Below, piece after piece: positions 33,774-45,100 of a stretch of 64,000 nucleotides of DNA. The stretch comes from Duganella guangzhouensis (lineage in GTDB: Bacteria > Pseudomonadota > Gammaproteobacteria > Burkholderiales > Burkholderiaceae_D): positions 396,863 through 460,862 of the forward strand of contig NZ_WKJK01000004.1 in assembly GCF_009674535.1 (NCBI RefSeq), in the 5' to 3' direction. The notes below the pieces were generated by a model. It was not told the origin of the DNA. It saw nothing but the letters and a program-made list of their open reading frames with translations, and did no database searches. Each line of letters starts with the position of its first letter. The first letter of the stretch is position 1. Both the position numbers and the translations under genes were made by a program.

Positions 33774-36377
33774 ATGAAATCCAAGTTGATGATCGCCGCC
33801 GCAGTGGCGGCGCTGGCCGGCGCGGCGCTGACCTTGTACCGTCACCAGCCACCCACCGCGCCGCTTGCCACGACGGCCGCCGCCGTGCCTGCCGTGCAAC
33901 CCGAGTTGCAGGCGTTGCTGGCCAACTACCGCAAGATCATCGTGCTGCTGGCCGATGAGAAAACGCTGAGCGATAGCGAGCGCAAGGCCGCCAATCAGGT
34001 TGGCCAGTCACTGTTCCATGAAAATCTGGAACGCCTGGCGCGCCTGCAGCCGCTGCTGGCGCAGACCCAGGCGCTGCCGCCGGCCCAGCGCGACGCCGCC
34101 GATGATGCGCTGCTGTCATATATCGAGTCCGCGCCCGGCCTGTACGACGCCGACCGGCTGGCCTTCCGCGAAGTGCTGCTGGCGCTGCAAAAGCTGGCAG
34201 CCGCCGACCAGACGCTGCCGGCCATCAAGCTGCACAAGCGCGTCAGCGAAGACCTGGCGGCGCTGGAGGATATCGAGAAGCAGTACGACAAGGAGATCAG
34301 CGACATCTTCGCGCGCTTCGAGGCGCGCGCCATCACGCCCAAGCGCGAAAAATGGGATGACTACATCGCCCATCTGCGCAAGCTGTACAGCCTCGAGCAG
34401 ATTATGAAGGACTACGGCGTGATCATGCCGTATCCGCAGCCGCAGGCCGCCGCCGCGCCGGCCAACAAGGAAATCTTCGGCAACGCGCTGCCGCCGAAAA
34501 CCGTGGTGCTGACCTTTGACGACGGTCCGCATGGCACTTATACCGAAGAAATCGCCGCCATCCTCAAGCAATACAATGTGCCGGGCGTGTTCTTTGAAGT
34601 CGGCCAGAACGTCGGCCGCTACAAGGACGAGAGCAAGCGCCTGATTGACGCCGGCCATGCGGTGGGCAATCACAGCTACAGCCACGCGTTGCTGTCGAAA
34701 CAGAGCGGCGACAAGCTGTACGGCGAAATCGCCAATGCCGATAGCGCGCTGAAGGCGGCCGATGCGCGCCGTTCGCCGCTGTTCCGCTTCCCGTATGGCG
34801 CACACAACGCCGAAGGGCTGGCCATCCTGAGCCAGCTGGGGCTGCGCTCGGTGATGTGGAATGTTGATTCGATGGACTGGGCCGATCCGGTGCCGAGTTC
34901 GATCGCCAACCGCGTGCTGAGCACGCTGGACAAGGAAAAGCGCGGCATCATCCTGTTCCATGACATCCACGACCGCAGCGTCAAGGCGCTGCCGATGGTG
35001 CTGGACAAGCTGATCGCCGACGGCTACAGCTTCGCCGGCTGGGATGGCCAGGACTTCAAGGTGATGCGCGGCGCACAGCCCGAGCCGGAAAAAATCGCCG
35101 TCAGCACCGGCTATGCCAACAGCTACGCGGTGGTGATCGGCATCAACGATTATCAGAAGTGGCCCAAACTGCAGTACGCGGTGCAGGACGCCAAGGCGAT
35201 CCGCGAAACGTTGGTCAACCGCTTCGGCTTCGACAGCGAGCGCGTGTTCACGCTGAGCAATGGCGAAGCGACCCGCAACAACATCCTGGCGGTGTTCCAC
35301 GATAAGCTGGCCGATGCCAGGCTGAAGAAGGATGACCGCATCTTCGTGTTCTTCGCCGGTCATGGCGCGACGCGGCAACTGTCATCCGGCCGCAACCTCG
35401 GCTACATCATCCCGGCCGACTCCGATCCGCAGCAAGTCAGCGTCGACGCGATCCCGATGACCGATTTACAGAACATTGCCGAAAGTCTGAACGCCAAGCA
35501 CGTGCTGTTCGTCATGGACGCCTGCTACAGCGGCCTGGGCCTGACGCGCGGCGGCGGCAGCAACGCCTTCCTGCGCGACAACGCCCGTCGCATCGGCCGC
35601 CAGATGCTGACCGCCGGCGGCGCCGACCAGATGGTGGCTGATGGCGGACCGGGCGGGCATTCCGTGTTCACCTGGACCCTGCTGCAGGCGCTGAACGGCA
35701 AGGCCGACCTCAATGGCGACGGCCTGATCACCGCCACCGAACTGGCGGCGTATGTGGCGCCGGCGGTGTCCAGCGTGTCGCAGCAGACGCCGGCGTTTGG
35801 CAGCCTGCCGGGCTCCGAGGGCGGCGAATTCGTGTTCCAGCTGCCGGCCGAGGCCGAGTTCCTCAACGCCCAGTCAACGCAGCTGGGCGCCGACGCGATC
35901 GCCCTCAACAGCAAGCTCGACAGCGGCCGCAGCCAGCAAACCGACGGCAACACCGTCGTCATCAAAAACCTGCAGGGTGGCGAGCAGAAGATCGCCGCGC
36001 CGCAGCCGGTGGACGCCTCGGCGCGCCAGTTGGCGCAGCGCGCCAACGACAAGGGGCTACAGCTGTACAAGGAGAAGCAATACGCGGCGGCCGAAGCGGC
36101 GTTCACCGAAGCGCTGAAATACCGGCCCGATTTCGGGCTGGCGGCCAACAACCTCGGCTTCGTGTACTACAAACAAGAAAAATATGCCGAAGCGGCGCGG
36201 TGGTTCGAAAACACCATCCAGATCGACGCCTCGCGCGCGATCGCCTACCTGAACCTGGCCGACGCGCGGCAAAAGCTGAACGACAGCGACAAAGCCAAAA
36301 AAGCCTACGCCAGCTTCCTCGAACTGGCGCCCAACCACCCCAGCGCCGGCTACGCCCGCGAACAGCTGAAAAAATAA
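33774..36377 (+). CDS. Polysaccharide deacetylase - caspase-like - TPR fusion protein
   Basis: This 867-residue protein has an N-terminal signal anchor (MIAAAVAALAGAALTLY), a helical region (~50-230), a NodB deacetylase domain (~240-430: LTFDDGP, NHSYSH, RFPYG, ILFHDIH, all metal and catalytic motifs kept) and a C14 caspase-like domain (~450-690: YAVVIGINDYQ, FFAGHGATR with catalytic His ~530, MDACYSGLG with catalytic Cys ~582). A DLNGDGLITATE loop follows, then TPR repeats (~750-865). It should act in the periplasm or at its face. ATG 33774 is preferred to the TTG two codons earlier. It stops just before a palindrome. Confidence 0.9.
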   Translation: MKSKLMIAAAVAALAGAALTLYRHQPPTAPLATTAAAVPAVQPELQALLANYRKIIVLLADEKTLSDSERKAANQVGQSLFHENLERLARLQPLLAQTQALPPAQRDAADDALLSYIESAPGLYDADRLAFREVLLALQKLAAADQTLPAIKLHKRVSEDLAALEDIEKQYDKEISDIFARFEARAITPKREKWDDYIAHLRKLYSLEQIMKDYGVIMPYPQPQAAAAPANKEIFGNALPPKTVVLTFDDGPHGTYTEEIAAILKQYNVPGVFFEVGQNVGRYKDESKRLIDAGHAVGNHSYSHALLSKQSGDKLYGEIANADSALKAADARRSPLFRFPYGAHNAEGLAILSQLGLRSVMWNVDSMDWADPVPSSIANRVLSTLDKEKRGIILFHDIHDRSVKALPMVLDKLIADGYSFAGWDGQDFKVMRGAQPEPEKIAVSTGYANSYAVVIGINDYQKWPKLQYAVQDAKAIRETLVNRFGFDSERVFTLSNGEATRNNILAVFHDKLADARLKKDDRIFVFFAGHGATRQLSSGRNLGYIIPADSDPQQVSVDAIPMTDLQNIAESLNAKHVLFVMDACYSGLGLTRGGGSNAFLRDNARRIGRQMLTAGGADQMVADGGPGGHSVFTWTLLQALNGKADLNGDGLITATELAAYVAPAVSSVSQQTPAFGSLPGSEGGEFVFQLPAEAEFLNAQSTQLGADAIALNSKLDSGRSQQTDGNTVVIKNLQGGEQKIAAPQPVDASARQLAQRANDKGLQLYKEKQYAAAEAAFTEALKYRPDFGLAANNLGFVYYKQEKYAEAARWFENTIQIDASRAIAYLNLADARQKLNDSDKAKKAYASFLELAPNHPSAGYAREQLKK

Positions 36378-36471
36378 CTCCGGGGTCAGGTCCATCATTT
36401 CTACACGAGCACAGCCGTTGCGGCAACGCCGCAACGGCTGTGCTCGTGTAGAAATGATGGACCTGACCCCG
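36378..36471. repeat. ~94-bp palindrome, type B copy 2
   Basis: Arms of 44 nt (36381-36424 and 36428-36471) pair perfectly around an AAC loop. The outer ~30 nt (CGGGGTCAGGTCC, CATTTCTACACGAGC) equal the 30101 copy; only the inner ~14 nt differ. It lies between the stop of the caspase fusion (36377) and the stop of the converging PfpI-like gene (36474), leaving only a few bases on each side. Confidence 0.9.
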
Positions 36472-36473
36472 TC

Positions 36474-37070
36474 TTAGGGGTATTCCATTTGGCGGGCGGT
36501 GGCGCTGGCCAGGGCGGGGCTGGCCAGACGGGATACCAGGTGCAGGCTCATGTCGATGCCGGCGGCGATGCCGCCGCTGGTGACGATGCGGCCGTTGTCG
36601 ATCCAGCGGCGGTCGCCGCGTACCCGTACTTGCGGCCAGCCGGCTTGCAGCTCGGCCTGGTCTTCCCAGTGGGTGGTGGCTTCCTGCCCGTCCAGCAGGC
36701 CGGCTTCGGCCAGCAGCAGGGCGCCGGTGCAGACCGAGGCCACCAGTTCGCAGTCGCGCGCCATGCCGGCGATCCAGCTGATGACCTCGGGCCGCGCCAG
36801 CTCGGCGCCGACCACGCCGCCGGGGATGATCAGGACGTCGATCGGGCCGGCGTCGGCAAACACGGCTTCCGGACGCAATTCCAGCCCGGCACGGGCGCGC
36901 AGCGGGCCGCGCGCCGGGCCGGCGCCGATGGTGCGCACGCGGAATGGCGCGGCGGCGTCCGGCGTCAGTTTGGCCGCCACCCGGGTGGCGCAGGTGAAGA
37001 CCTCGTACGGTCCGGCGAAGTCCAGTACTTCGACGTTGTCAAATACGTAAATGCCTACGGTGCGCGTCAT
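36474..37070 (-). CDS. DJ-1/PfpI family protein
   Basis: This 198-residue protein has the class I glutamine amidotransferase-like fold: VGIYVFDNVEVLDFAGPYEVF, the acidic IIPGGVVGAE, and the nucleophile elbow VASVCTGALLLAEAG with the active-site Cys (~108). DJ-1/PfpI members include isonitrile hydratases, chaperone-like enzymes and glyoxalases; sequence does not decide. A strong AGGAGG site lies 6-11 nt before ATG 37070. It diverges from a GlxA-type regulator with a related N-terminal domain. Confidence 0.85.
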   Translation of the reverse strand: MTRTVGIYVFDNVEVLDFAGPYEVFTCATRVAAKLTPDAAAPFRVRTIGAGPARGPLRARAGLELRPEAVFADAGPIDVLIIPGGVVGAELARPEVISWIAGMARDCELVASVCTGALLLAEAGLLDGQEATTHWEDQAELQAGWPQVRVRGDRRWIDNGRIVTSGGIAAGIDMSLHLVSRLASPALASATARQMEYP

Positions 37071-37154
37071 GCCGGCCTCCTGATGTGGTGATGCTTGCAT
37101 GCTGCCAGCGCTGTCGTTGACATAAATGACATTGATGGTGGAATATCTGCCATC

Positions 37155-38132
37155 ATGACGCCCATTTCTATCTGGCTGCTGGTCTATCCCGGCTTTCTGC
37201 TGCTGGACGCCACCGGTCCCGCCCAGGTGTTTTCCACCGCCAACGACGAGGCGCGCGACGCCGGCTTGCCCGAGCCCTATCAAATCCGCATGACTTCGGC
37301 CGATGGCGGCCTGGTGATGTCGACCGCCGGCGTGGCGCTGCAGACCGAGTCGCTGCCGCCGCCCTCCGCGCTGGACGGCGCGACGCTGATCGTGGCCGGC
37401 GGCCGCGGCCTGGAGCGCGACGCCAGCCCGGCGCTGGCGGCGCCGTTGCTGGAGTGGGTGGTCACTAGCGCCGCATGCGTTGCGCGCTGCTGCTCGGTAT
37501 GTACCGGTGCCTTCGTGCTGGCGCGCGCCGGTCTGCTGGATGGCCGCCGCGCCGTCACCCACTGGCAGGATGTGGCGGCGCTGCGGGCCCAGCATCCGGC
37601 GGTGACGGTGCAGGAGGATGCGATCTATATCAAGGACGGTCATATATATAGTTCGGCCGGGATCGCGGCCGGCATGGATCTGGCGCTCAGCCTGGTCGAG
37701 GAGGATGGCGGCCGCGCCGCCGCGCTGGCGGTGGCCAAGCGGCTGGTGGTGTTTTTCAAGCGTCCCGGTGGTCAGCGCCAGTTCAGCTCGGAGCTGCTGG
37801 CGCAGGCCGATCCGCAGGGCTTGCACGGCCAGCTGACGGCCTGGCTGCGCGCCCGCCTGACCCGGCAACTGGATGTGGAGCAGATGGCGGCCGCGTTCGC
37901 GCTGTCGGTGCGCACCCTGCACCGTCGCCTGCGCCAGGAGGCCGGGGTGACGCCGGCGCAGCTGTTGCTGCGGCTGCGCATGGAGGCGGCTTGCGCGCTG
38001 CTGGAGCGGCCCGGCATGACGGTCAAGCGCGCCGCCCAGCAGAGCGGCTTCGGCAGCGAGTACAATCTGCGGCGCGCGCTGGTCGCGCAGCTGGGTGTGG
38101 CGCCCAGCGACTATCAATCGCGTTTTGGATGA
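37155..38132 (+). CDS. GlxA-family AraC-type transcriptional regulator
   Basis: This 325-residue protein has an N-terminal DJ-1/PfpI-like domain (WLLVYPGFLLLDATGPAQVF; CCSVCTGAFVLARAG with the Cys kept) and a C-terminal AraC pair of HTH motifs (MAAAFALSVRTLHRRLRQEAG and VKRAAQQSGFGSEYNLRRA). It probably regulates the divergent PfpI gene and the membrane protein gene that overlaps its stop. ATG 37155 fits the family start; a tandem TGACAT at 37128-37142 lies just upstream and may be its own site. Confidence 0.87.
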   Translation: MTPISIWLLVYPGFLLLDATGPAQVFSTANDEARDAGLPEPYQIRMTSADGGLVMSTAGVALQTESLPPPSALDGATLIVAGGRGLERDASPALAAPLLEWVVTSAACVARCCSVCTGAFVLARAGLLDGRRAVTHWQDVAALRAQHPAVTVQEDAIYIKDGHIYSSAGIAAGMDLALSLVEEDGGRAAALAVAKRLVVFFKRPGGQRQFSSELLAQADPQGLHGQLTAWLRARLTRQLDVEQMAAAFALSVRTLHRRLRQEAGVTPAQLLLRLRMEAACALLERPGMTVKRAAQQSGFGSEYNLRRALVAQLGVAPSDYQSRFG

Positions 38133-38530
38133 GCACAGCTATGCAGGCAGTCGAAAAATGGTGGGCCCAAGTGTTGTTGCTGAACAGCGGGTTGGCGCTG
38201 GCCGTCAGCCTGGGCCTGCTGGGCGCGCCGTTGGCCGAGGGCGACGCCGGGCTGGTGTTTGGCGCCGCCATGCTGGGTTTTCTGGCGGCGGTGCTGGCGC
38301 TGGCGCTGCGCCGCCATCCGGCCGGGCTGTGGGGCGGCCTGGCGTATTACGCGGTGCAGGTGATCGCCTATACCCCGATCGGCGGTGGCGCCGGCTGGAG
38401 CGTCAGCGCCGGTCTCAGCATCGGATTGGTATTGCATTTCTCGCAAGCGATCGTGGTCGTCAACCTGCTGGCGCTGGTTTTCCTGGTTGGCACGATTGCC
38501 TTATTGATCAGACGCCGGCGCCACACCTGA
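38129..38530 (+). CDS. Small integral membrane protein
   Basis: This 133-residue protein has four hydrophobic segments and a basic tail (IRRRRH). It overlaps the regulator stop by 4 nt, so the two are cotranslated. I do not recognise its family; it has no charged residues inside the helices that would suggest a transporter. Confidence 0.65.
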   Translation: MSTAMQAVEKWWAQVLLLNSGLALAVSLGLLGAPLAEGDAGLVFGAAMLGFLAAVLALALRRHPAGLWGGLAYYAVQVIAYTPIGGGAGWSVSAGLSIGLVLHFSQAIVVVNLLALVFLVGTIALLIRRRRHT

Positions 38531-39187
38531 TCCCTTCAAGTTTCCTTCCGTCATCATCCTGTCACACCGCCGGCGCACAGTAGCGTTGGAATCGTTTACG
38601 CCGCCCACCAAAATTTCCACAAATAAAGCTGAATCAAGATTCATGTTTGATGCTTCACAACCATGCTCAAAAAGCAGGTTGCAAGCATGAGACAGCGCTT
38701 GAAATAAGTTCTTATCGGAAATTACCTGAGCTATACTGGAAAGCCGTACTGCGGTTATTCGTTGCTTACGGGCATGTTAAATTAAGTAAAAATTAAAGAA
38801 AATCAGCCACTTAGAGCTAATCAGGGTATCTCAAAAAAAGGTTTATCCACGGGAACAAGTTTACTTAGTGGAAGATTCGGTTTGGTCGCCTTGTACTAAA
38901 ACAGGTCCCGCCCACGCGCAGTTGTGACGTGGAAAATGCTTGGTGAATTGCAACTTTATTGCGTTGATGCGAGGCAATATTTATAGGCGCGGTTTACTAA
39001 AGTCAGCGTGTTTGTTGACGATAAGCATTGTATGCAGGGGGCCGTGGTACGGGTTTCAGGCAGCACTCAGGTTAATTACGGCAATTCAGCCACAGCGTGA
39101 AAATGCGGAGACGACGGATACAGGGCCGTCGTCCCCGCGTTTTTTGTACAGCAATCGATAGCAGAGCCCCTTTCAGGAGAAATACAA
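38531..39187 (+). other. 657-bp AT-rich leader region before the giant repeat gene
   Basis: This gap is clearly more AT-rich than its flanks between about 38600 and 38990. A possible promoter (TTCTTA 38709-38714, 17 nt, TATACT 38732-38737) would give a leader of ~450 nt. A terminator-like hairpin at 39105-39145 lies inside that leader. A 73-codon frame at 38940-39161 has no ribosome site or recognisable product. The region may hold a small RNA, an attenuator or a riboswitch-like control, but I cannot match it to a known class. Confidence 0.45.
39105..39145 (+). terminator. Terminator-like hairpin in the leader of the giant gene
   Basis: GCGGAGACGACGG (39105-39117) pairs with CCGTCGTCCCCGC (39126-39138) with one mismatch, and a run of six T follows at once. 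It ends ~42 nt before the ATG at 39188. It could be a true terminator of an upstream RNA or a conditional attenuator. Confidence 0.6.
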
Positions 39188-42100
39188 ATGACCGTCCCAG
39201 CAGATTACACAACGGACCAGATCGCCAGTCTGACGACGCAACAAATTAGTGTGCTGACGACGGCAGACATGGCCTCGCTTAGTTCCGACCAGATTGGGGC
39301 GCTCACCACGATCCAGGCTCCTGTGCTCAGCTCGACCCAACTGGGCGCGATTACCACCGCGTCGCTGCAGGGCTTGACCACCGCCGACGTGGCGGTGCTG
39401 TCGACCGCCGCCGTCAATGGCTTCAGCACCAACCAGATCAAGACCCTGAGCACCGACCAGATCGTTGCGCTGACCAGCAATCAGGCAGGCGCGCTAGCGA
39501 CCCAGCAAGTGGCCGCGCTGACCACCGATGGCCTGGTGGCGCTGGAAACCGCTGACCTTGCAGCCCTGAAAACCGCCGCTATCGCCGTCCTCAGCTCGAA
39601 CCAGATCAAAGCCCTGACCACCGCGCAAGTGGTGGCCCTGACCACGGCCGAAGCCAACGCGCTGACCACCTCTCAGGTCAGCAACCTGGGCACCGACCAG
39701 GTGGTGGCGCTGGAAACCGTCGACCTGAACGCCCTGAAAACCGCCGCCATCGCCAGCCTCAGCACGAGCCAGGTGGCGGCCCTGACCACCGCCCAGATCA
39801 ACGCCCTGGCCACCGCCCAACTGGTGGCACTGAGCACCGCCAACGTCGCCAGCGGCCTGACCACCGAACAGATCGTCGCGCTGACCTCGTCGCAACTGGC
39901 GTCGCTGGGCACCGCCCAGGTGGCCGCGCTGTCGACCAACAACGTGGCCGCGATCGAGACCGCCGACATCGTGGGCCTGACCACCGCCGGCATCGCCGCA
40001 CTGAAATCGGCCCAGGTGGCCGCGCTGACCACCGACCAGGTCGCCACGCTGTCGACCAACCAGATCATTTCCCTGAGCACCGCCAGCCTGAGCGGCCTGA
40101 GCACCGACCAGATCGTTGCCCTGACCACCAACCAGGCGGGCGCGCTGACCACCCAGCAAGTGGCCGCGCTGTCGACCAACAACATCGCCGCGCTGGAAAC
40201 CGTCGACTTCGCCGCGCTGAAGACGGCCTCGATCGCCGCGCTGTCGACCAACCAGATCAAGGCTCTGACCACCGACCTGATCGTCGCGCTGACCACCGCC
40301 GAAGCCGCCACCCTGAGCAGCACCCAGATCGCCGCCTTCAGCACCGACAACATTGTGGCGCTGGAAACCATCGACCTGGCCGCGCTGAAAACCTCGGCCA
40401 TCGCCGCCCTCAGCAGCGCCCAGGTGTTGGTGCTGACCACCAACCAGATCAAATCGCTGTCGACCAGCGCACTGGTGGCACTGACCACCGCCAACATCGC
40501 CAGCGGCCTGACCACCGACCAGATCGTCGCGCTGGGCTCGTCGCAAGTGGCGGCCCTGACCACCGCGCAAGTGAGCGCGCTGTCGACCAACAACGTGGCC
40601 GCGATTGAAACCGCCGATCTCGTCGGTCTGACCACCGCCGGCGTCGCCGCGCTGAAATCGGCCCAGGTCGCCGCGCTGACCACCGACCAGATCGCCACGC
40701 TGTCGACCAACCAGATCATTGCCCTGACCACCGCCGGTTTGAGCGGCTTGAGCACCGACCAGATCGTTGCGCTGACCACCAACCAGGCTGCCGCGCTGAC
40801 CACGCAACAAGTGGCGTCGCTGTCGACCAACAACATCGCCGCGCTGGAAACCGCCGACCTGGCCGCACTGAAGACCGCTTCGATCGCCGCGCTGTCGACC
40901 GGCCAGATCAAAGCGCTGACCACCAACCAGATCGTTGGCCTGAACACCGCAGAAGCCGCCACGCTGAGCAGCGCCCAAGTGGCCGCGCTGGGCACCGACA
41001 GCGTCGCCGCACTGGAAACCGTCGACATCGCCGCCATCAAGACCGCCTCGTTCGCGGCCTTGAGCTCGGCCCAAGTCGCCGCCCTGACCACCGCGCAGGT
41101 GAACACCCTGCCGACCGCCCAATTGGCCGCGCTGAGCACCAACGCCATCGCCAACGGCCTGACCACCGACCAGGTGGTGGCGCTGACCTCGGGCCAACTG
41201 GCCGCGCTGACCACCGCCCAAGTGGGCGCGCTGTCGACCAACAGCGTCGGCGCGATCGAAACCGCCGACATCGTGGGCCTGACCACCGCCGGCATCACCG
41301 CGCTGAAATCGGCGCAAATCGCCGCGCTCGGCACCGGCCAGGTGGCCGCGCTGTCGACCAACCAGGTGATCGCACTGACCACCGCCTCGGTGTCCGGTCT
41401 GAGCACCGACCAGGTGGTGGCGCTGACCACCGCCCAGGCTGCCGCGCTGACCACCCAGCAAGTGGCCGCGCTGTCGACCAACGCGATTGCCGCGCTGGAA
41501 ACCGCCGACTTCGCCGCGCTGAAAACTGCCGGTATCGCCGCGCTGTCGACCAATCAGATCAAAGCCCTGACCACCGACCTGACCGTCGCCCTGAGCACCG
41601 CCGAAGCGGCCGCCCTGAGCAGCGCCCAGATCGCGGCGCTGAGCACCGACAATGTCGCCGCGCTGGAAACCGTCGACCTGGCCGCCATCAAGACCGCCTC
41701 GTTCGCGGCCCTGAACAGCGCGCAAGTCGCCGCCCTGACCACCGCCCAAGTGAATGGCCTGGCCACCGCCCAGCTGGTATCGCTGAGCACCAACGCCATC
41801 GCCAACGGCCTGACCACCGACCAGGTAGTGGCACTGACCTCGACCCAATTGTCGGTCATGACCACCGCGCAAATCGGCGCGTTGTCGACCAATAGTGTCG
41901 GCGCGATTGAAACCGCCGACATCGCGGGCATCACCACCGCCGGCATCGCCGCGTTGAAATCGGCGCAGATCGCCGCGCTCGGCACCGGCCAGGTGGCCGC
42001 GCTGTCGACCAATCAAGTGATCGCACTGACCACCGCCTCGGTGTCCGGTCTGAGCACCGACCAGGTGGTGGCGCTGACCACCGCCCAAGCTGCCGCGCTG

Positions 42101-45100
42101 ACCACGCAGCAAGTGGCCGCGCTGTCGACCAACGCGATCGCCGCGCTGGAAACCGCTGACTTCGCCGCGCTGAAAACCGCCGCCATCGCCGGCCTGTCGA
42201 CCAACCAGATCAAAGCCCTGACCACCGACCTGACCGTCGCCCTGAGCACCGCCGAAGCGGCCGCCCTGAGCAGCGCCCAGATCGCCGCGCTGGGTACCGA
42301 CAACGTGGCCGCGCTGGAAACCGTCGACATCGCCGCCATCAAGACCGCGTCGTTCGCGGCCCTGAACTCGGCCCAAGTCGCCGCGCTGACCACCGCCCAA
42401 GTCAATGGCCTGGCCACCGCCCAGCTGGTATCGCTGAGCACCAACGCCATCGCCAACGGCCTGACCACCGACCAGGTGGTGGCGCTGACCTCGAACCAAC
42501 TGGCCGCCATGACCACCGCGCAAATCGGCGCGCTGTCGACCAACAGTGTCGGTGCGATTGAAACCGCCGACATCGTGGGCATCACCACCGCCGGCATCGC
42601 CGCGCTGAAATCGGCGCAAATCGCCGCGCTGGGCACCGGCCAGGTGGCCGCGCTGTCGACCAACCAGGTGATCGCACTGACCACCGCCGCCGTGTCTGGC
42701 TTGAGCACCGACCAGGTGGTGGCGCTGACCACCGCCCAGGCCTCGGTGCTGACCACGCAGCAAGTGGTGGCGCTGGCGACCAACGCCATCGCCGCGCTGG
42801 AAACCGCTGACTTCGCCGCGCTGAAAACCGCCGGTATCGCCGCGCTGTCGACCAATCAGATCAAAGCCCTGACCACCGACCTGACCGTCGCCCTGAGCAC
42901 CGCCGAAGCGGCCGCCCTGAGCAGCGCCCAGATCGCCGCGCTGGGTACCGACAACGTCGCCGCGCTGGAAACCGTCGACCTGGCCGCCATCAAGACCGCC
43001 TCGTTCGCGGCCCTGAGCAGCGCGCAAGTCGCCGCGCTGACCACCGCCCAAGTCAATGGCCTGGCCACCGCTCAGCTGGTATCGCTGAGCACCAACGCCA
43101 TCGCCAACGGCCTGACCACTGACCAGGTGGTGGCACTGACCTCGAACCAACTGTCGGCCATGACCACCGCGCAGATCAGCGCGCTGTCGACTGACAACGT
43201 GGGCGCGATTGAAACCGCCGACATCGTGGGCATCACCACCGCCGGCATCGCCGCGCTGAAATCGGCCCAGGTGGCCGCGCTCGGCACCGGCCAGGTGGCC
43301 GCGCTGTCGACCAACCAGGTGATCGCGCTGACCACGACCGCCGTGTCGGGCCTGACCACCGACCAGGTGGTGGCCCTGACCACCACCCAGGCTTCGGTAC
43401 TGACCACGCAGCAAGTGGCCGCGCTGTCGACCAACGCGATTGCCGCGCTGGAAACCGCTGACTTTGCCGCGCTGAAAACCGCCGCCGTGGCCGCGCTGTC
43501 GACCAACCAGATCAAAGCGCTGACCACCGACCTGACCGTCGCTCTGAGCACCGCCGAAGCGGCCGCCCTGAGCAGCGCCCAGATCGCCGCGCTGGGTACC
43601 GACAACGTCGCCGCGCTGGAAACCGTCGACATCGCCGCCATCAAGACCGCCTCGTTCGCGGCCCTGAGCAGCGCGCAAGTCGCCGCCCTGACCACCGCGC
43701 AAGTCAATGGCCTGGCCACCGCCCAGCTGGTATCGCTGAGCACCAACGCCATCGCCAACGGCCTGACCACCGACCAGGTGGTGGCGCTGACCTCGAACCA
43801 ACTGGCCGCCATGACCACCGGTCAGATCGGCGCGCTGTCGACCAACAGCGTCGGCGCGATTGAAACCGCCGACATCGTGGGTATCACCACGGCTGGCATC
43901 GCCGCGCTGAAATCGTCGCAAATCGCCGCGCTGGGCACCGGCCAGGTGGCCGCGCTGTCGACCAATCAAGTGATCGCACTGACCACCGCCTCGGTGTCCG
44001 GTCTGAGCACCGACCAGGTGGTGGCGCTGACCACCGCCCAAGCTGCCGCGCTGACCACCCAGCAAGTGGCCGCGCTGTCGACCAACGCGATCGCCGCGCT
44101 GGAAACCGCTGACTTCGCCGCGCTGAAAACCGCCGCCATCGCCGGCCTGTCGACCAACCAGATCAAAGCGCTGACCACCGACCTGACCGTTGCCCTGAGC
44201 ACCGCCGAAGCGGCCGCCCTGAGCAGCGCCCAGATCGCCGCGCTGGGCACCGACAACGTGGCCGCGCTGGAAACCGTTGATCTGGCCGCCATCAAGACCG
44301 CCTCGTTCGCGGCCCTGAGCAGCGCCCAAGTCGCCGCCCTGACCACCGCCCAAGTGAATGGCCTGGCCACCGCCCAGCTGGTATCGCTGAGCACCAACGC
44401 CATCGCCAATGGCCTGACCACCGACCAGGTAGTGGCGCTGACCTCGACCCAACTGTCGGCCATGACCACCGGTCAGATCGGCGCGCTGTCGACCAACAGC
44501 GTCGGCGCGATTGAAACCGCCGACATCGTGGGCATCACCACCGCCGGCATCGCCGCGCTGAAATCGTCGCAGATCGCCGCGCTCGGCACCGGCCAGGTGG
44601 CCGCGCTGTCGACCAACCAGATCGTCGCCTTCACCACGGCTGGCATCTCCGGTCTGAGCACCGACCAGGTAGTGGCGCTGACCACCAGCCAGGCCGCCGC
44701 GCTGACCACGCAGCAAGTGGCCGCACTGTCGACCAACGCCATCGCCGCGCTGGAGACTGCTGACTTCGCCGCGCTGAAAACCGCCGCCGTGGCCGCGCTG
44801 TCGACCAACCAGATCAAAGCCCTGACCACCGACCTGACCGTCGCCCTGAGCACCGCCGAAGCGGCCGCCCTGAGCAGCGCCCAGATCGCCGCGCTGAGCA
44901 CCGACAATGTCGCCGCGCTGGAAACCGCCGACATCGCCGCCATCAAGACCGCCTCGTTCGCGGCCCTGAACTCGGCTCAAGTCGCCGCGCTGACCACCGC
45001 CCAAGTGAATGGCCTGGCCACCGCCCAGCTGGTATCGCTGAGCACCAACGCCATCGCCAACGGCCTGACCACCGACCAGGTGGTGGCGCTGACCTCGACT

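Noticed and set aside
38843..38850. TTATCCAC, a DnaA-box-like sequence
   Set aside because: It is a single near-match without a cluster, AT-rich unwinding repeats or a replication gene nearby.
38940..39161. 73-codon frame in the leader of the giant gene
   Set aside because: No ribosome site, no recognisable domain, and the terminator-like hairpin lies inside it.
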